DNA from: a virus
IMG/VR virus record: IMGVR_UViG_3300040811_000227
Location: 1 to 20,032 of that record
Length of the DNA: 20,032 bases
Strand: one strand, 5' to 3'
Positions 7,425-14,829 of the stretch are shown here, one piece after another. Position 1 is the stretch's first letter. Each line of letters opens with the position of its first letter. The translations under genes were made by a program, and so were the position numbers. The notes below the pieces were generated by a model. The model saw only the letters and a program-made list of their open reading frames with translations, was not told the DNA's origin and ran no database searches.

Positions 7425-8468
7425 TTAGCCTATTTCTATAATAGAACCAATGTTTACAATAGGTGTAGCAATGTTGAAACTTCCTGCTCCGCCTGGTTGT
7501 AGTGTTCCTGTTGCTTCTGTAGTTTGAACGCTTACAGAAACTTGTCCATCTACTACGTCAGGACCAAAACCACCATCACCTGGATTCGATGGTCCAACTA
7601 CAGGCGGACCGCCTTGCTCCTCGTGATCATCAATCAGCTCTATTCTAATTTCAATAGTATCAGCACCTGTTAGATGTGGATTTGCTTGGTTAGGAGTTCT
7701 AGCAAAAATTCTGTATCTGTTTAGTGAATAAGGACTTGATCCTACTACATCAACATAAGGATCTTGGAAAGTACTTGTGCATTTATAAAAGTTACTACCA
7801 TTAAATGTAGGACCTGCTCCAGTACCTGGATGATTTCCGCTAAACTTTTGTGTTCCTGCTGCATTTAAAATACTAGTCCAAGAAGCATTCTGGTTAGTAG
7901 ACAGTCCTCCGGATCGTGTTGTAGTGATATCAATACTGCTACCGCTGTTAAAAAAGTGTCTACTTTCGTCTAGATCGCTAAACAACACGAAAATTGTACA
8001 GGTAAGTGAATCACTCCAGTTATCACCGTAAGTTGGATCTGGCCAAGTTCTTTGTACTGTCCCGTGATTTACTGTTCGTCTTTGGCCTGCAACTGCTAGG
8101 TTTCTAGCATTTGCGTAGATATCATTTACAAATGCTGCCCATTTATCAACTGGCTGTGAAGGTCCACCTGACGCTGGTGCTTGGTATTTAATTTTTTTAC
8201 GTTCAGTAACTTCAAGCATACTAACTTCATTTGAACCACTTGGAAGTGCGTTATTTAAATGTGTGTATGCATTCCAAATGTCATATCTTAAATCAGAATA
8301 CTGTTGTACAGTAACTCTATCACTTGTGCTTACCTGCGAACTTAATACAGGCTGACCATATCCTAGCCAGCCAAAACCATCAGACTTACCGTCACCTAAG
8401 ACACGCTGTATCTTAAGTTGCATATCATTATAATAATCTGGGTCTATAAGTTCGTGTGTTGCTGGCAT
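7425..8468 (-). CDS. Putative virion structural protein (paralogue of 8489-9397)
   Basis: This 347-residue protein shares its architecture with the gene immediately upstream: a helical N-terminus (DYYNDMQLKIQRVLG) followed by GYGQPVLSSQV; an LRYDIWNAYTHLN segment; a central block FFNSGSSIDITTTRSGG (about 172-188) followed by SWTSILNAAGTQKFSG; and a C-terminal tail with VSVSVQTTEATGTLQPGG. The paired C-terminal half looks beta-rich with low-complexity Gly/Pro linkers (about 290-305), which is typical of virion proteins. The position directly after the fibre gene also points to a tail or fibre component. The ATG at 8468 has GAGGT five bases upstream. A CGTAAATA one mismatch from the late element lies 17 bases before it. 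No enzymatic motif is seen. Confidence 0.72.
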   Translation of the reverse strand: MPATHELIDPDYYNDMQLKIQRVLGDGKSDGFGWLGYGQPVLSSQVSTSDRVTVQQYSDLRYDIWNAYTHLNNALPSGSNEVSMLEVTERKKIKYQAPASGGPSQPVDKWAAFVNDIYANARNLAVAGQRRTVNHGTVQRTWPDPTYGDNWSDSLTCTIFVLFSDLDESRHFFNSGSSIDITTTRSGGLSTNQNASWTSILNAAGTQKFSGNHPGTGAGPTFNGSNFYKCTSTFQDPYVDVVGSSPYSLNRYRIFARTPNQANPHLTGADTIEIRIELIDDHEEQGGPPVVGPSNPGDGGFGPDVVDGQVSVSVQTTEATGTLQPGGAGSFNIATPIVNIGSIIEIG

Positions 8469-8488
8469 TCGTTACCTCGTTACACTAT

Positions 8489-9397
8489 TTACGTCGCTGT
8501 AATGTTAGACATACTAAAAGTTGGCGATGTAATGGCAAACGGGTCTAAGTCAGGTTGCAATGACCCTGTTGCTTTGATCTCTTCTGCAACTATTGATAAT
8601 GTGCCATTTACAACGTCATCTGGTAGCGGTCCTGGTTGTGGATCGTCAGTGTAATTATCTATTAATTCTACTTTTATTGTAAAAACTGTTGCAACTCCAG
8701 TTGCGTTATCTGGCTGATTACATTTTGCAGACAGCCTATATGTATTTGCTGAGTATGGTGTTGATGAATCTGTTTCGTGATATACTTGGTACGAGTCGGT
8801 TAAATTATAAACATTTAGATCATCCTGTGCTGCTGCTCCAAATTCTTGTTCGCCTGCTGTAGTTAAAGTATTAGTCCAAGAATTATTTTGCTGTGATGAA
8901 TCACCGCCTGTTCTAGTAGTAGTGATTTTAATTTTTCCACCACTGTTCCAAAAATATCTTGCTTGATTAGCATTAGTAAAAGTTGCTTCTACTTCTGTTA
9001 CAGCATTGCTGCTCCAATCCGATGTAAAAGTTTTTGTAGCAATGTTACTAATCACAGACTGACTGGTTGCTACTACAAATCTATCACGTCTCGCTGCTTG
9101 AATTAAATTTGTATAACTTTGAAATGGTTCTGATGCTGTAGCAAGAATAGGATTTGTAATTTGTGCTAGTACAGGATTTGGTAATACTCCTGTTTGATGA
9201 ATAAGTATGCTCATCAAATCAAATCTTAATTTATCAAATTCTGTTTTTTCAATTCGTTGTCCTTGAGTAACAGTTTGAGAAATAATAGTTTGACCGTACC
9301 CGTACTGACCTGCTCCAGTTCCTAACGTTGTTGTGATTAGAGAACTTAGATCATTAAAATCTGCTGCAAGTATTTGATTTCCGGATGATACAGGCAT
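8489..9397 (-). CDS. Putative virion structural protein (paralogue of 7425-8468)
   Basis: This is a 302-residue protein. It begins ILAADFNDLSSLI and continues with YGYGQTIISQTV (about 32-43) and FDKLRFDLMSILIHQ, each matching the neighbouring paralogue. The central block YFWNSGGKIKITTTRTGG (about 148-165) and SWTNTLTTAGEQEFG align closely with the sister protein, as does the tail motif KATGSLQP. It lacks the Gly/Pro-rich insert of the sister protein. Its ATG at 9397 overlaps the fibre gene's stop by one base (TAATG), so the two are translationally coupled, which supports a role in the same virion substructure. The family name is not recognised and the structural role is inferred from context and composition. 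Confidence 0.74.
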   Translation of the reverse strand: MPVSSGNQILAADFNDLSSLITTTLGTGAGQYGYGQTIISQTVTQGQRIEKTEFDKLRFDLMSILIHQTGVLPNPVLAQITNPILATASEPFQSYTNLIQAARRDRFVVATSQSVISNIATKTFTSDWSSNAVTEVEATFTNANQARYFWNSGGKIKITTTRTGGDSSQQNNSWTNTLTTAGEQEFGAAAQDDLNVYNLTDSYQVYHETDSSTPYSANTYRLSAKCNQPDNATGVATVFTIKVELIDNYTDDPQPGPLPDDVVNGTLSIVAEEIKATGSLQPDLDPFAITSPTFSMSNITAT

Positions 9398-11178
9398 TAA
9401 AGAACCACCGCTTCTACATAATCAACACCATCTGTCGATGCTTCTAGTGCAATGGCAAATACATCTGCATTGGCTTTTGAAACTGCTCTTGCAGTTCCAT
9501 CTGCTGATGCAATAAGTCTGCTGCCTTTTGCAACACTGCCTGAAATTTTTACTGGTACTCTACCTTTCAGTGCAATATACTGTCCGCCATCTAAAATAGT
9601 ATTCATCATAAAAGCGGGGCTTTCTGATATAACACCTAATGCTCTGTCACCTTCTTGACACTTTGTAACTTCGGCTGAACCGCCTACTGCTACTACTGTG
9701 CCGACTTCATATTCTTCGTCAGTTAAATATTTTTCTGCTAAGTCAGCATAACGTGCTGCTGTTGCAGTTCCTTGGAATAAGTTTGCAAGTATATTTCCTG
9801 ATCCGTCTCTAGCAGCAATTGTATTTGCTGTTGCTGTTGTTTTTGCTGTTTTGTAAGTTGGATCTGAATCTACAGCAGTATCGTCAATTTTAATTCTATC
9901 TGCTTTTGTTGCTTCGCCTTCGAATTTAGTTGCATACAACTTACCAGACGCATCTCTAACTGGGATACTTGTACCTGATCCTGGAACACTTGTTGAAGGT
10001 TGAATACTGTTTAATGCACTTGCGTTTGTTGCAGTACCTGTAAGCGAACCTTGAACGTTACCAATTAATGTACCTTGTACATTTGCACCAGGATAACCAA
10101 TCTGCTTAGTTGCAGAATTAACCATAATTGCATTACTGCCATCAGTACTAATAACATTACCACTAACATTTCCTGTAACGTTTCCTGTAACGTTTCCTGT
10201 TAAGTTACCAAATGTTTCAACAATATAGGCTTGTTGCCATTTATTAGATGCCCTACCTAGATCAAAAATATTGTCTTCACCTGGGAATATTCCATCTACA
10301 TTAATATTAGCAACATTTCTATTTGTAAGTCCGTCTTCAACAATTCTAAAGTTGATTGGATTACCTAATTGCGAAGTAACTCTAATTTCATTTTCATTTT
10401 CAATGTGTACTTTAAGATCACTTTGGTCACCAACCTTAAAGCCATCATCTAAAAATGATATAAGGTTTTCAAACGTAACGTTATCGCCCCTTAAAAATTC
10501 TGATGCTTGAATAAACGACCCGTCAATAACTAAACCTAGTGCAGAACTACTTGTTCCCCAGTAATAATGATTTGATGATGTAATACCATCGTTGTTAGTA
10601 TTAACAAGTGTTAATCCTTTCTTGACTAAAGTAAACCCATCAATTGGATTTACAGAAGTATTAAGTGTAAATTCTGTTTGCGATACAATCGCCATTACTT
10701 TACCGCCAGCAGTAATTCTTAAAATGCTGTGGTTAGTATTACCTGTGTCTTTAACTACCTGCGCAGTAACACCTGAACTACCTAAGTCTGGTGATGCTTC
10801 AGGTCCTACTAGAATAAACTCCGCACCTGACCAAGCATATAACTGTTTTGCAGATGAGTCCCACCAAAGGTCACCTTGTGCAAGTCCGGATGGTGCAGTT
10901 GAACTTACTTCTGCTCCGCCTGCTGCTTTCCATTTATCACCATCGTAAAACTTTAATCTAGCATTTGCACTATCAAACCATACTTGACCTTTAACTGCTT
11001 TAGGAGGTTGTGTAGTATTTGCAAAATTTTCAAGTAGATGAAGGAAGTTTTCGTTCTGAACTTCACCGTATCCAGCATAGTTTTTACCTACGAATCTCAA
11101 ATCCGTGGTAGTGTCAATTGTACCGTCTTCTACGGAAGTTAAAAACTGTCCATTAAATTTATCTACTGCGTAAGCCAT
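9397..11178 (-). CDS. Tail fibre-like protein with C-terminal conserved domain
   Basis: This is a 593-residue fibre-type protein. Residues 1-126 are the module shared by four proteins here: GYGE 36-39, ENFLHLLENF 43-52, GQVWFD 64-69, GDLWWD 102-107 and LVGP 123-126. A beta-rich shaft follows, with IFDLGRASNKWQQAYIVETF, a run of five TGNV-type tetrapeptides (see the repeat at 10153-10212) and ARDGSGNILANLFQGT. The last 120 residues or so (from ARYADLAEKYL near 474) form a compact domain with EVGTVVAVGG, DRALGVISESPAFMMN, GGQYIALKGRVPVKI and KGSRLIAS. This ending recurs on marine T4-like fibres and recalls the Peptidase_G2-like intramolecular chaperone fold, but I cannot confirm autocleavage. 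The ATG at 11178 has AGGA eight bases upstream and a late promoter 22 bases upstream. Confidence 0.85.
   Translation of the reverse strand: MAYAVDKFNGQFLTSVEDGTIDTTTDLRFVGKNYAGYGEVQNENFLHLLENFANTTQPPKAVKGQVWFDSANARLKFYDGDKWKAAGGAEVSSTAPSGLAQGDLWWDSSAKQLYAWSGAEFILVGPEASPDLGSSGVTAQVVKDTGNTNHSILRITAGGKVMAIVSQTEFTLNTSVNPIDGFTLVKKGLTLVNTNNDGITSSNHYYWGTSSSALGLVIDGSFIQASEFLRGDNVTFENLISFLDDGFKVGDQSDLKVHIENENEIRVTSQLGNPINFRIVEDGLTNRNVANINVDGIFPGEDNIFDLGRASNKWQQAYIVETFGNLTGNVTGNVTGNVSGNVISTDGSNAIMVNSATKQIGYPGANVQGTLIGNVQGSLTGTATNASALNSIQPSTSVPGSGTSIPVRDASGKLYATKFEGEATKADRIKIDDTAVDSDPTYKTAKTTATANTIAARDGSGNILANLFQGTATAARYADLAEKYLTDEEYEVGTVVAVGGSAEVTKCQEGDRALGVISESPAFMMNTILDGGQYIALKGRVPVKISGSVAKGSRLIASADGTARAVSKANADVFAIALEASTDGVDYVEAVVL
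10153..10212 (-). repeat. Five tandem 12-base repeats coding TGNV units
   Basis: There are five consecutive 12-base units; the plus-strand form is aacgtttcctgt, exact twice, with three diverged neighbours. They encode the fibre run GNLTGNVTGNVTGNVSGNV within the shaft of the gene at 9397-11178. Such in-frame arrays can expand or contract by slippage and so change fibre length. Confidence 0.85.
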
Positions 11179-11200
11179 TTTGTTTTTCCTAGTTCACTTG

Positions 11201-11208
11201 TATTTATC
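11201..11208 (-). promoter_or_regulatory. Late promoter (NATAAATA) before fibre gene 9397-11178
   Basis: GATAAATA on the minus strand lies in the 34-base gap between the stop of the 154-residue gene and the ATG at 11178, 22 bases from the start. It matches the marine T4-like late element in sequence and spacing. Confidence 0.72.
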
Positions 11209-11212
11209 GTTT

Positions 11213-11677
11213 CTACTTCATCAGCATCAGGCATACCCAGTTGCTTTGAGTAGTACTTGTACTTACGGAATGTATATCTGTAAGTGAAAATTCTATTCCT
11301 TGCCCTCTATTAACCGTAATTGTTGCTCCATCTACATATATGCTACTATTATCAGTTAAACTATATGCTACAATTGTACCTGCTGCTGTAGCATTTTGCC
11401 AGGTATTCATTGTATCTAATCTTCCTGTATTAGCAGGAAATGTTAAAAAATATCCTATTACTGCTTTATCAATATCTTCAGAAGCAAAACAAGATTTAAA
11501 AGTTGATCTCTGAGTTCTATCCCAAGTTTTCCACTTTGATACTTCATATTTGCTTAGATTACCATAATTATTTGCACCTAGTCTAATACTATTAGACACA
11601 AAGTCAACATTAGATCTTAATGTATCAAGTGCTGTTAAGTTTTCTGTGCTCAATGCTGTTTTATTAATATGTGCCAT
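11213..11677 (-). CDS. Hypothetical protein, 154 residues, fibre-cluster associated
   Basis: I do not recognise a named family. The N-terminal half is polar and probably helical (NLTALDTLRSNVDFVSNSI, then YEVSKWKTWDRTQRSTF). The C-terminal half looks beta-stranded with small residues (GTIVAYSLTDNSSIYVDG, TITVNRGQGIEFSL) and ends in a hydrophobic strand SNWVCLMLMK. The second half resembles the beta sandwiches found at the tips of virion proteins. The ATG at 11677 has a GTAGGT-like site and lies five bases after the oxygenase stop, so it is in the same transcript as the oxygenase and the acidic unknown. It may be the substrate or partner of that oxygenase, or a small fibre accessory. Neither is shown by the sequence. 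Confidence 0.7.
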   Translation of the reverse strand: MAHINKTALSTENLTALDTLRSNVDFVSNSIRLGANNYGNLSKYEVSKWKTWDRTQRSTFKSCFASEDIDKAVIGYFLTFPANTGRLDTMNTWQNATAAGTIVAYSLTDNSSIYVDGATITVNRGQGIEFSLTDIHSVSTSTTQSNWVCLMLMK

Positions 11678-11682
11678 AATAC

Positions 11683-12156
11683 CTACTCGTAAAGATATAC
11701 CAATGAATATCTTTTATTGTTAACCGGTGATACACTATGCACCGGACCTATTCCATTTATACAAATTCCTTGCCCAATAGAATCCTTAACGAATGAATTA
11801 TCTTCATCAATAAGTACTCCATCATCACTATCTTGTAATGCAATTACTAAATTTTTTCTATAGTAATCAAAATCTCTATGCTTACCTAAATAATCACCTA
11901 CGTTATATCTATTAATTGCAACCTCTGCAAGTCTATGTTCGTCAAAATGAGGAGCAATTGATTTTAAAAAGTCAACAACGTGTGTTGGCATTTGTCTATG
12001 TCCACAAAAATCATAAGAGCAAGAAGACTCTTCAATTTGTCTAGGTGGAGTAAGTTGTGAACGTCTGATCCATCTCGGATCTTCTAGACTCTCGGCAACT
12101 TCTCTAGCCTTGATTGCTGTATCTTTATCCAAGTAATTAGATATCTCGTATGTCAT
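11683..12156 (-). CDS. 2-oxoglutarate/Fe(II)-dependent oxygenase
   Basis: This 157-residue protein is of the prolyl-4-hydroxylase-like 2OG-Fe(II) family, which hydroxylates substrates using O2 and 2-oxoglutarate. INRYNVGDYLGKHRDFD contains the iron ligands His93 and Asp95 (HxD). GPVHSVSPVNNKRYSLVYLY contains the third ligand His140 and Arg149, which would bind the 2OG carboxylate. The catalytic core is complete. The ATG at 12156 is chosen because AGGAG lies seven bases upstream and the first 48 codons of the longer frame (from 12300) overlap the previous gene and look like shadow sequence. It overlaps the upstream gene by 20 bases. Such enzymes are frequent in marine T4-like phages, with unproven targets. 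The location among fibre genes suggests a virion protein or chaperone as substrate, which is inference. Confidence 0.9.
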   Translation of the reverse strand: MTYEISNYLDKDTAIKAREVAESLEDPRWIRRSQLTPPRQIEESSCSYDFCGHRQMPTHVVDFLKSIAPHFDEHRLAEVAINRYNVGDYLGKHRDFDYYRKNLVIALQDSDDGVLIDEDNSFVKDSIGQGICINGIGPVHSVSPVNNKRYSLVYLYE

Positions 12157-12643
12157 CACCATACTCCTGAATAGCACCTTCATATTTCTCAGCAATCTCT
12201 GATTCAATATCTTCCGTAGTTTTGTATTCAACTTGTGGATTATTTCTAAAGTACTCTTTTCTAATACCATTAGCACGTCTAACTTCAGTAATAAAGTCAT
12301 TCATTTCTTTTAAATCTTCTGCTTCAATTCCTGCATTGTCTGCTAGTCTTTCAATTGCAGATCCTAAAATACTTAATTGATCTTCTAATGGATACTTGTC
12401 TGTAATTCTGTTTCTTGCAAGTGTGTTTAATGCATCTTCTGTCATTAAAGGTGTTGCATTTACATCATAAATTTCATAGTTGTCATAGTCGCCTCTAACA
12501 TTTTCATTTTCGAGATCTATTTCAACTTCTCTATAAAGATATAAATCATTATTCAGTAGTGAAACATCATCAACCATTCCAAGAACAGTTGTAAACTTTC
12601 TGTTTAATTTATTAAATTGTGCTAGTGCTGTTTCTCTATTCAT
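12137..12643 (-). CDS. Acidic hypothetical protein, 168 residues
   Basis: This acidic, mostly helical protein has many Glu, Asp and Asn residues (VEIDLENENVRGDYDNYEI; LNTLARNRITDKYPLEDQL; AGIEAEDLKEMNDFITEVR) and no cysteine or membrane segment. The size, acidity and place beside fibre genes would suit a tail-fibre assembly protein or chaperone, but no family motif is visible and this is only a suggestion. The ATG at 12643 lies eight bases past the fibre stop, with a weak, distant AGGA. A late-promoter element ends only five bases before the ATG, so the message from it may be leaderless. Its 3' end overlaps the oxygenase by 20 bases. Confidence 0.75.
   Translation of the reverse strand: MNRETALAQFNKLNRKFTTVLGMVDDVSLLNNDLYLYREVEIDLENENVRGDYDNYEIYDVNATPLMTEDALNTLARNRITDKYPLEDQLSILGSAIERLADNAGIEAEDLKEMNDFITEVRRANGIRKEYFRNNPQVEYKTTEDIESEIAEKYEGAIQEYGDDIRDI
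12164..12168 (-). promoter_or_regulatory. Ribosome binding site fixing the oxygenase start
   Basis: AGGAG on the minus strand lies seven bases before the ATG at 12156, within the last codons of the upstream gene. It supports the 157-residue form over a 205-residue reading from 12300. A second ATG at 12162 would be too close to it. Confidence 0.7.
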
Positions 12644-12648
12644 ACCAA

Positions 12649-12656
12649 TATTTATC
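12649..12656 (-). promoter_or_regulatory. Late promoter-like element overlapping a fibre stop codon
   Basis: GATAAATA on the minus strand includes the TAA stop of the fibre gene at 12652-14811 and ends five bases before the ATG at 12643. T4-type late transcription starts about six bases downstream of the element, which would place the 5' end at or near the start codon. The sequence match is exact, but the geometry is unusual. Confidence 0.5.
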
Positions 12657-14811
12657 CTGCATTACTCCACGAGCCATTTGAGTTCTTTTTAACGACTCTT
12701 CTGTATCTATCTGAAATGCTAACACTGCCGCCGTTTGAGTTAGCAGGCCTGCTGTAATTTCTTTCTTCCCAAAATGCAACTCTTGTTCCTGTTGGGTAAC
12801 TTACATATGTTGCTTGAACATTTGCCAGTGTTGTTGAACCTGCCCATAAAGTAAGTGCTGCTGAAACTTTTTCATCAACATATTGTTTAGTTGCTGCGTG
12901 TAAATTTGTTGTAGGAGCAGAATGAAGTGTTAAAAATCCTGTCATTGTACCGCCTGCTTTAGGAACAGCATTTGGATCTGTAATGTTGATATTGCTTGTT
13001 CCGTCAAATCCGACGCCGTTAATAGTTCTTGCTGTTTCTAGTGCTGATGCTGTTGTTGCATTACCACTTAGATCTGCTGTAATAGTTCCGGCAGCAAAGT
13101 TACCGCTGCTATCTCTAGCAACAACTTTATCCGGTGTATTTGCTGTATCTGCATCTACATCAAGTGTTGCACCGTAAGAGCCTGGAAATTCTGTTTTACC
13201 ATTACCATCTAAATAGTTACCAAATACTAACGGATTAAATGATGGTGATCCCCAATATGGTGCTCCAGAACCGCTTGATAAAATAGTTTGACCTGGAATA
13301 CCAGCAGCAGTCATTTCAGTATCGCCGTTTGCATTTTGATAAGGAATACTTCCTGCTACACCGCCTGTTAAATTTTGTGACGAAACAGACAACGTTGCAT
13401 TTGTTGCTGTGCCTGTTAAATTACCTGTAAAGGTTTCAGCGTAAGCGTTTTTAAAACGTAATGATGCTTTACCTAGGTCGCCGTCTAAATCAGTTACCGG
13501 AACTAAACCACCTAATGGTCCAATACCATCTGTTACTGCTGTATCATTACTAATAATTTTTAAACTAAAATTATCACTAGGATCCATCACTTGAAGTGTA
13601 AGTTCTGCATTTGCTTGAATAATTGGTTCAGCAGTAGCATTTAATTCTAGTTTATTGTTGACAGTAACCTTTGTATCAACATCAAGTTCAACAAGTGTTC
13701 CTACTCTTTCTAAATTAGATGAAACAACTTGGTTTGCAATTGCTGTGCCTGTTAATGTAAATGCATCTGCTGTAACAGTAATATCCGCTGTACCGTCAAA
13801 TGCAACACCATTAATATCTCTAGGTGTTACTAGTCTAGTTGTAGTAGATGAATTACCAGTAAGTGTTGCTCCGATAAATGCTGTTGCTGTTACAACATCA
13901 AAACTACTTGTTCCTGATGCTGCTGTAACATTACCTGTTACATCACCTACTAGGTTTGCTGTAATTGTTCCTGCTGAAAAATCTCCGCCACTGTCTCTAA
14001 CAACAATTTTACCTATTGTATTAGATGATGTTGCATCAATAGTCCAACTAGTTGGATTGCTACCATCAAAATTATTACCAATTATATATGGACCTGATTC
14101 TAATGGAGCATTAGTAGTAGAAGTAATGGTAATATCTTGACTTCCATCAAACCCTACACCATTAATTTGTCTAATTGTTTTGAATCTTTCTGCTGTTGTT
14201 GCATTACCTAAAACATTTCCTGCAAAAGTATTATTAGAATTTATATTATATCCTGCATAGATATTACTAAATCCTGTTATTGCATTGTCTGATCTAATTG
14301 TAAATGTATTACTAGCAACGATTCCAATAACAAGTCCATTTACATAAACTTTAATAATAGGATACTCTACATCATTAGTAGCAAATACTGATTCTGATAT
14401 AGCCGCAGTAGTGTCAAAGCCTTCAGAAACTTGTGGACCTATTAGGTGCCAATCTGTACCTGTCCATACGTGTAATTTTTTGTAAGGTGTTTTAAACCAA
14501 AATGCACCGAGTGGTGGATTAAGTGGTGGATCATCGCTTACTTCTGCTTCGCCTGCCGGTACCCAACGTACACTGTCATAAATTTTTAATTGATTAGTTG
14601 TAGTGTCGAACCAAAGTTGTCCTTTTATAGGAGTTGCTGGAGGTGCGTTATTAGAAAAGTTTTCTAAAAGGAATAAAAAGTTTTCGTTTTGTATTTCGCC
14701 ATAACCGATATAATTTCTACCAACTAGTGTAAGACTTGTAGTAGTATCGACTGTAGCATCTTGTAATACAGTTAACTCTGTTCCATCAGTTTTGTTTATT
14801 GTATATGCCAT
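12652..14811 (-). CDS. Long tail fibre protein with T4-type fibre repeats
   Basis: This is a 719-residue protein. Residues 1-126 or so are the shared docking module (GYGEIQNENFLFLLENF, GQLWFD, a diverged GAFWFK, LIGP). The shaft contains three copies of the T4-like fibre repeat with the core INGVGFDG or INGVAFDG, each preceded by an ATTAxR/ALETAR-like arm (Phage_fiber_2-type pattern). It also has two copies of VVRDSGGDFSAGTITANL / VVARDSSGNFAAGTITADL. A late GGTMTGFLTLHSAPTTNLHAATKQYVDEKV (about residues 620-655, quoted in part) is the classic hinge repeat of myovirus fibres. The C-terminus is a short basic, Ser/Asn/Gly-rich tip (SDRYRRVVKKNSNGSWSNAG). Two AGGAG sites precede the ATG at 14811. 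The distal tip probably sets receptor specificity. Confidence 0.88.
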   Translation of the reverse strand: MAYTINKTDGTELTVLQDATVDTTTSLTLVGRNYIGYGEIQNENFLFLLENFSNNAPPATPIKGQLWFDTTTNQLKIYDSVRWVPAGEAEVSDDPPLNPPLGAFWFKTPYKKLHVWTGTDWHLIGPQVSEGFDTTAAISESVFATNDVEYPIIKVYVNGLVIGIVASNTFTIRSDNAITGFSNIYAGYNINSNNTFAGNVLGNATTAERFKTIRQINGVGFDGSQDITITSTTNAPLESGPYIIGNNFDGSNPTSWTIDATSSNTIGKIVVRDSGGDFSAGTITANLVGDVTGNVTAASGTSSFDVVTATAFIGATLTGNSSTTTRLVTPRDINGVAFDGTADITVTADAFTLTGTAIANQVVSSNLERVGTLVELDVDTKVTVNNKLELNATAEPIIQANAELTLQVMDPSDNFSLKIISNDTAVTDGIGPLGGLVPVTDLDGDLGKASLRFKNAYAETFTGNLTGTATNATLSVSSQNLTGGVAGSIPYQNANGDTEMTAAGIPGQTILSSGSGAPYWGSPSFNPLVFGNYLDGNGKTEFPGSYGATLDVDADTANTPDKVVARDSSGNFAAGTITADLSGNATTASALETARTINGVGFDGTSNINITDPNAVPKAGGTMTGFLTLHSAPTTNLHAATKQYVDEKVSAALTLWAGSTTLANVQATYVSYPTGTRVAFWEERNYSRPANSNGGSVSISDRYRRVVKKNSNGSWSNAG
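12998..13065 (-). repeat. Fibre repeat copy 3 (INGVGFDG)
   Basis: This 68-base unit encodes a segment ending in ARTINGVGFDGTS. It aligns base for base in outline with the units at 13790-13857 and 14141-14208, which shows the shaft of this fibre grew by internal duplication. Confidence 0.75.
13790..13857 (-). repeat. Fibre repeat copy 2 (INGVAFDG)
   Basis: This is the second 68-base unit in the same fibre gene, with core RDINGVAFDGT. It is the most diverged of the three, with Asp and Ala changes in the core. Confidence 0.75.
14141..14208 (-). repeat. Fibre repeat copy 1 (INGVGFDG)
   Basis: This is the first 68-base unit after the docking module, encoding ATTAERFKTIRQINGVGFDG. It matches the T4-like tail fibre repeat pattern. 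Confidence 0.75.
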
Positions 14812-14829
14812 CTATCGCTCCTAATCTCC

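Noticed and set aside
8486-8493. CGTAAATA as a fifth late promoter before the gene at 7425-8468
   Set aside because: It differs from NATAAATA at a core base and overlaps a stop codon. It is kept only as a weak note.
10153-10212. CRISPR-like or iteron array
   Set aside because: The 12-base units are contiguous without spacers, stay in frame and encode a TGNV fibre repeat.
12157-12300. N-terminal extension of the oxygenase to a start at 12300
   Set aside because: The extra 48 residues overlap the acidic gene almost entirely, lack 2OG-fold features, and the ATG at 12156 has AGGAG at ideal spacing.
13655-14140. A 161-residue plus-strand open frame opposite the long fibre gene
   Set aside because: It is Val/Ser/Pro-rich antisense of a Thr/Asn-rich repeat region. 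Every supported gene is on the minus strand, and no plus-strand promoter or ribosome binding site was seen. Other plus-strand frames (for example 10592-10948, 17010-17408) were dropped for the same reason.
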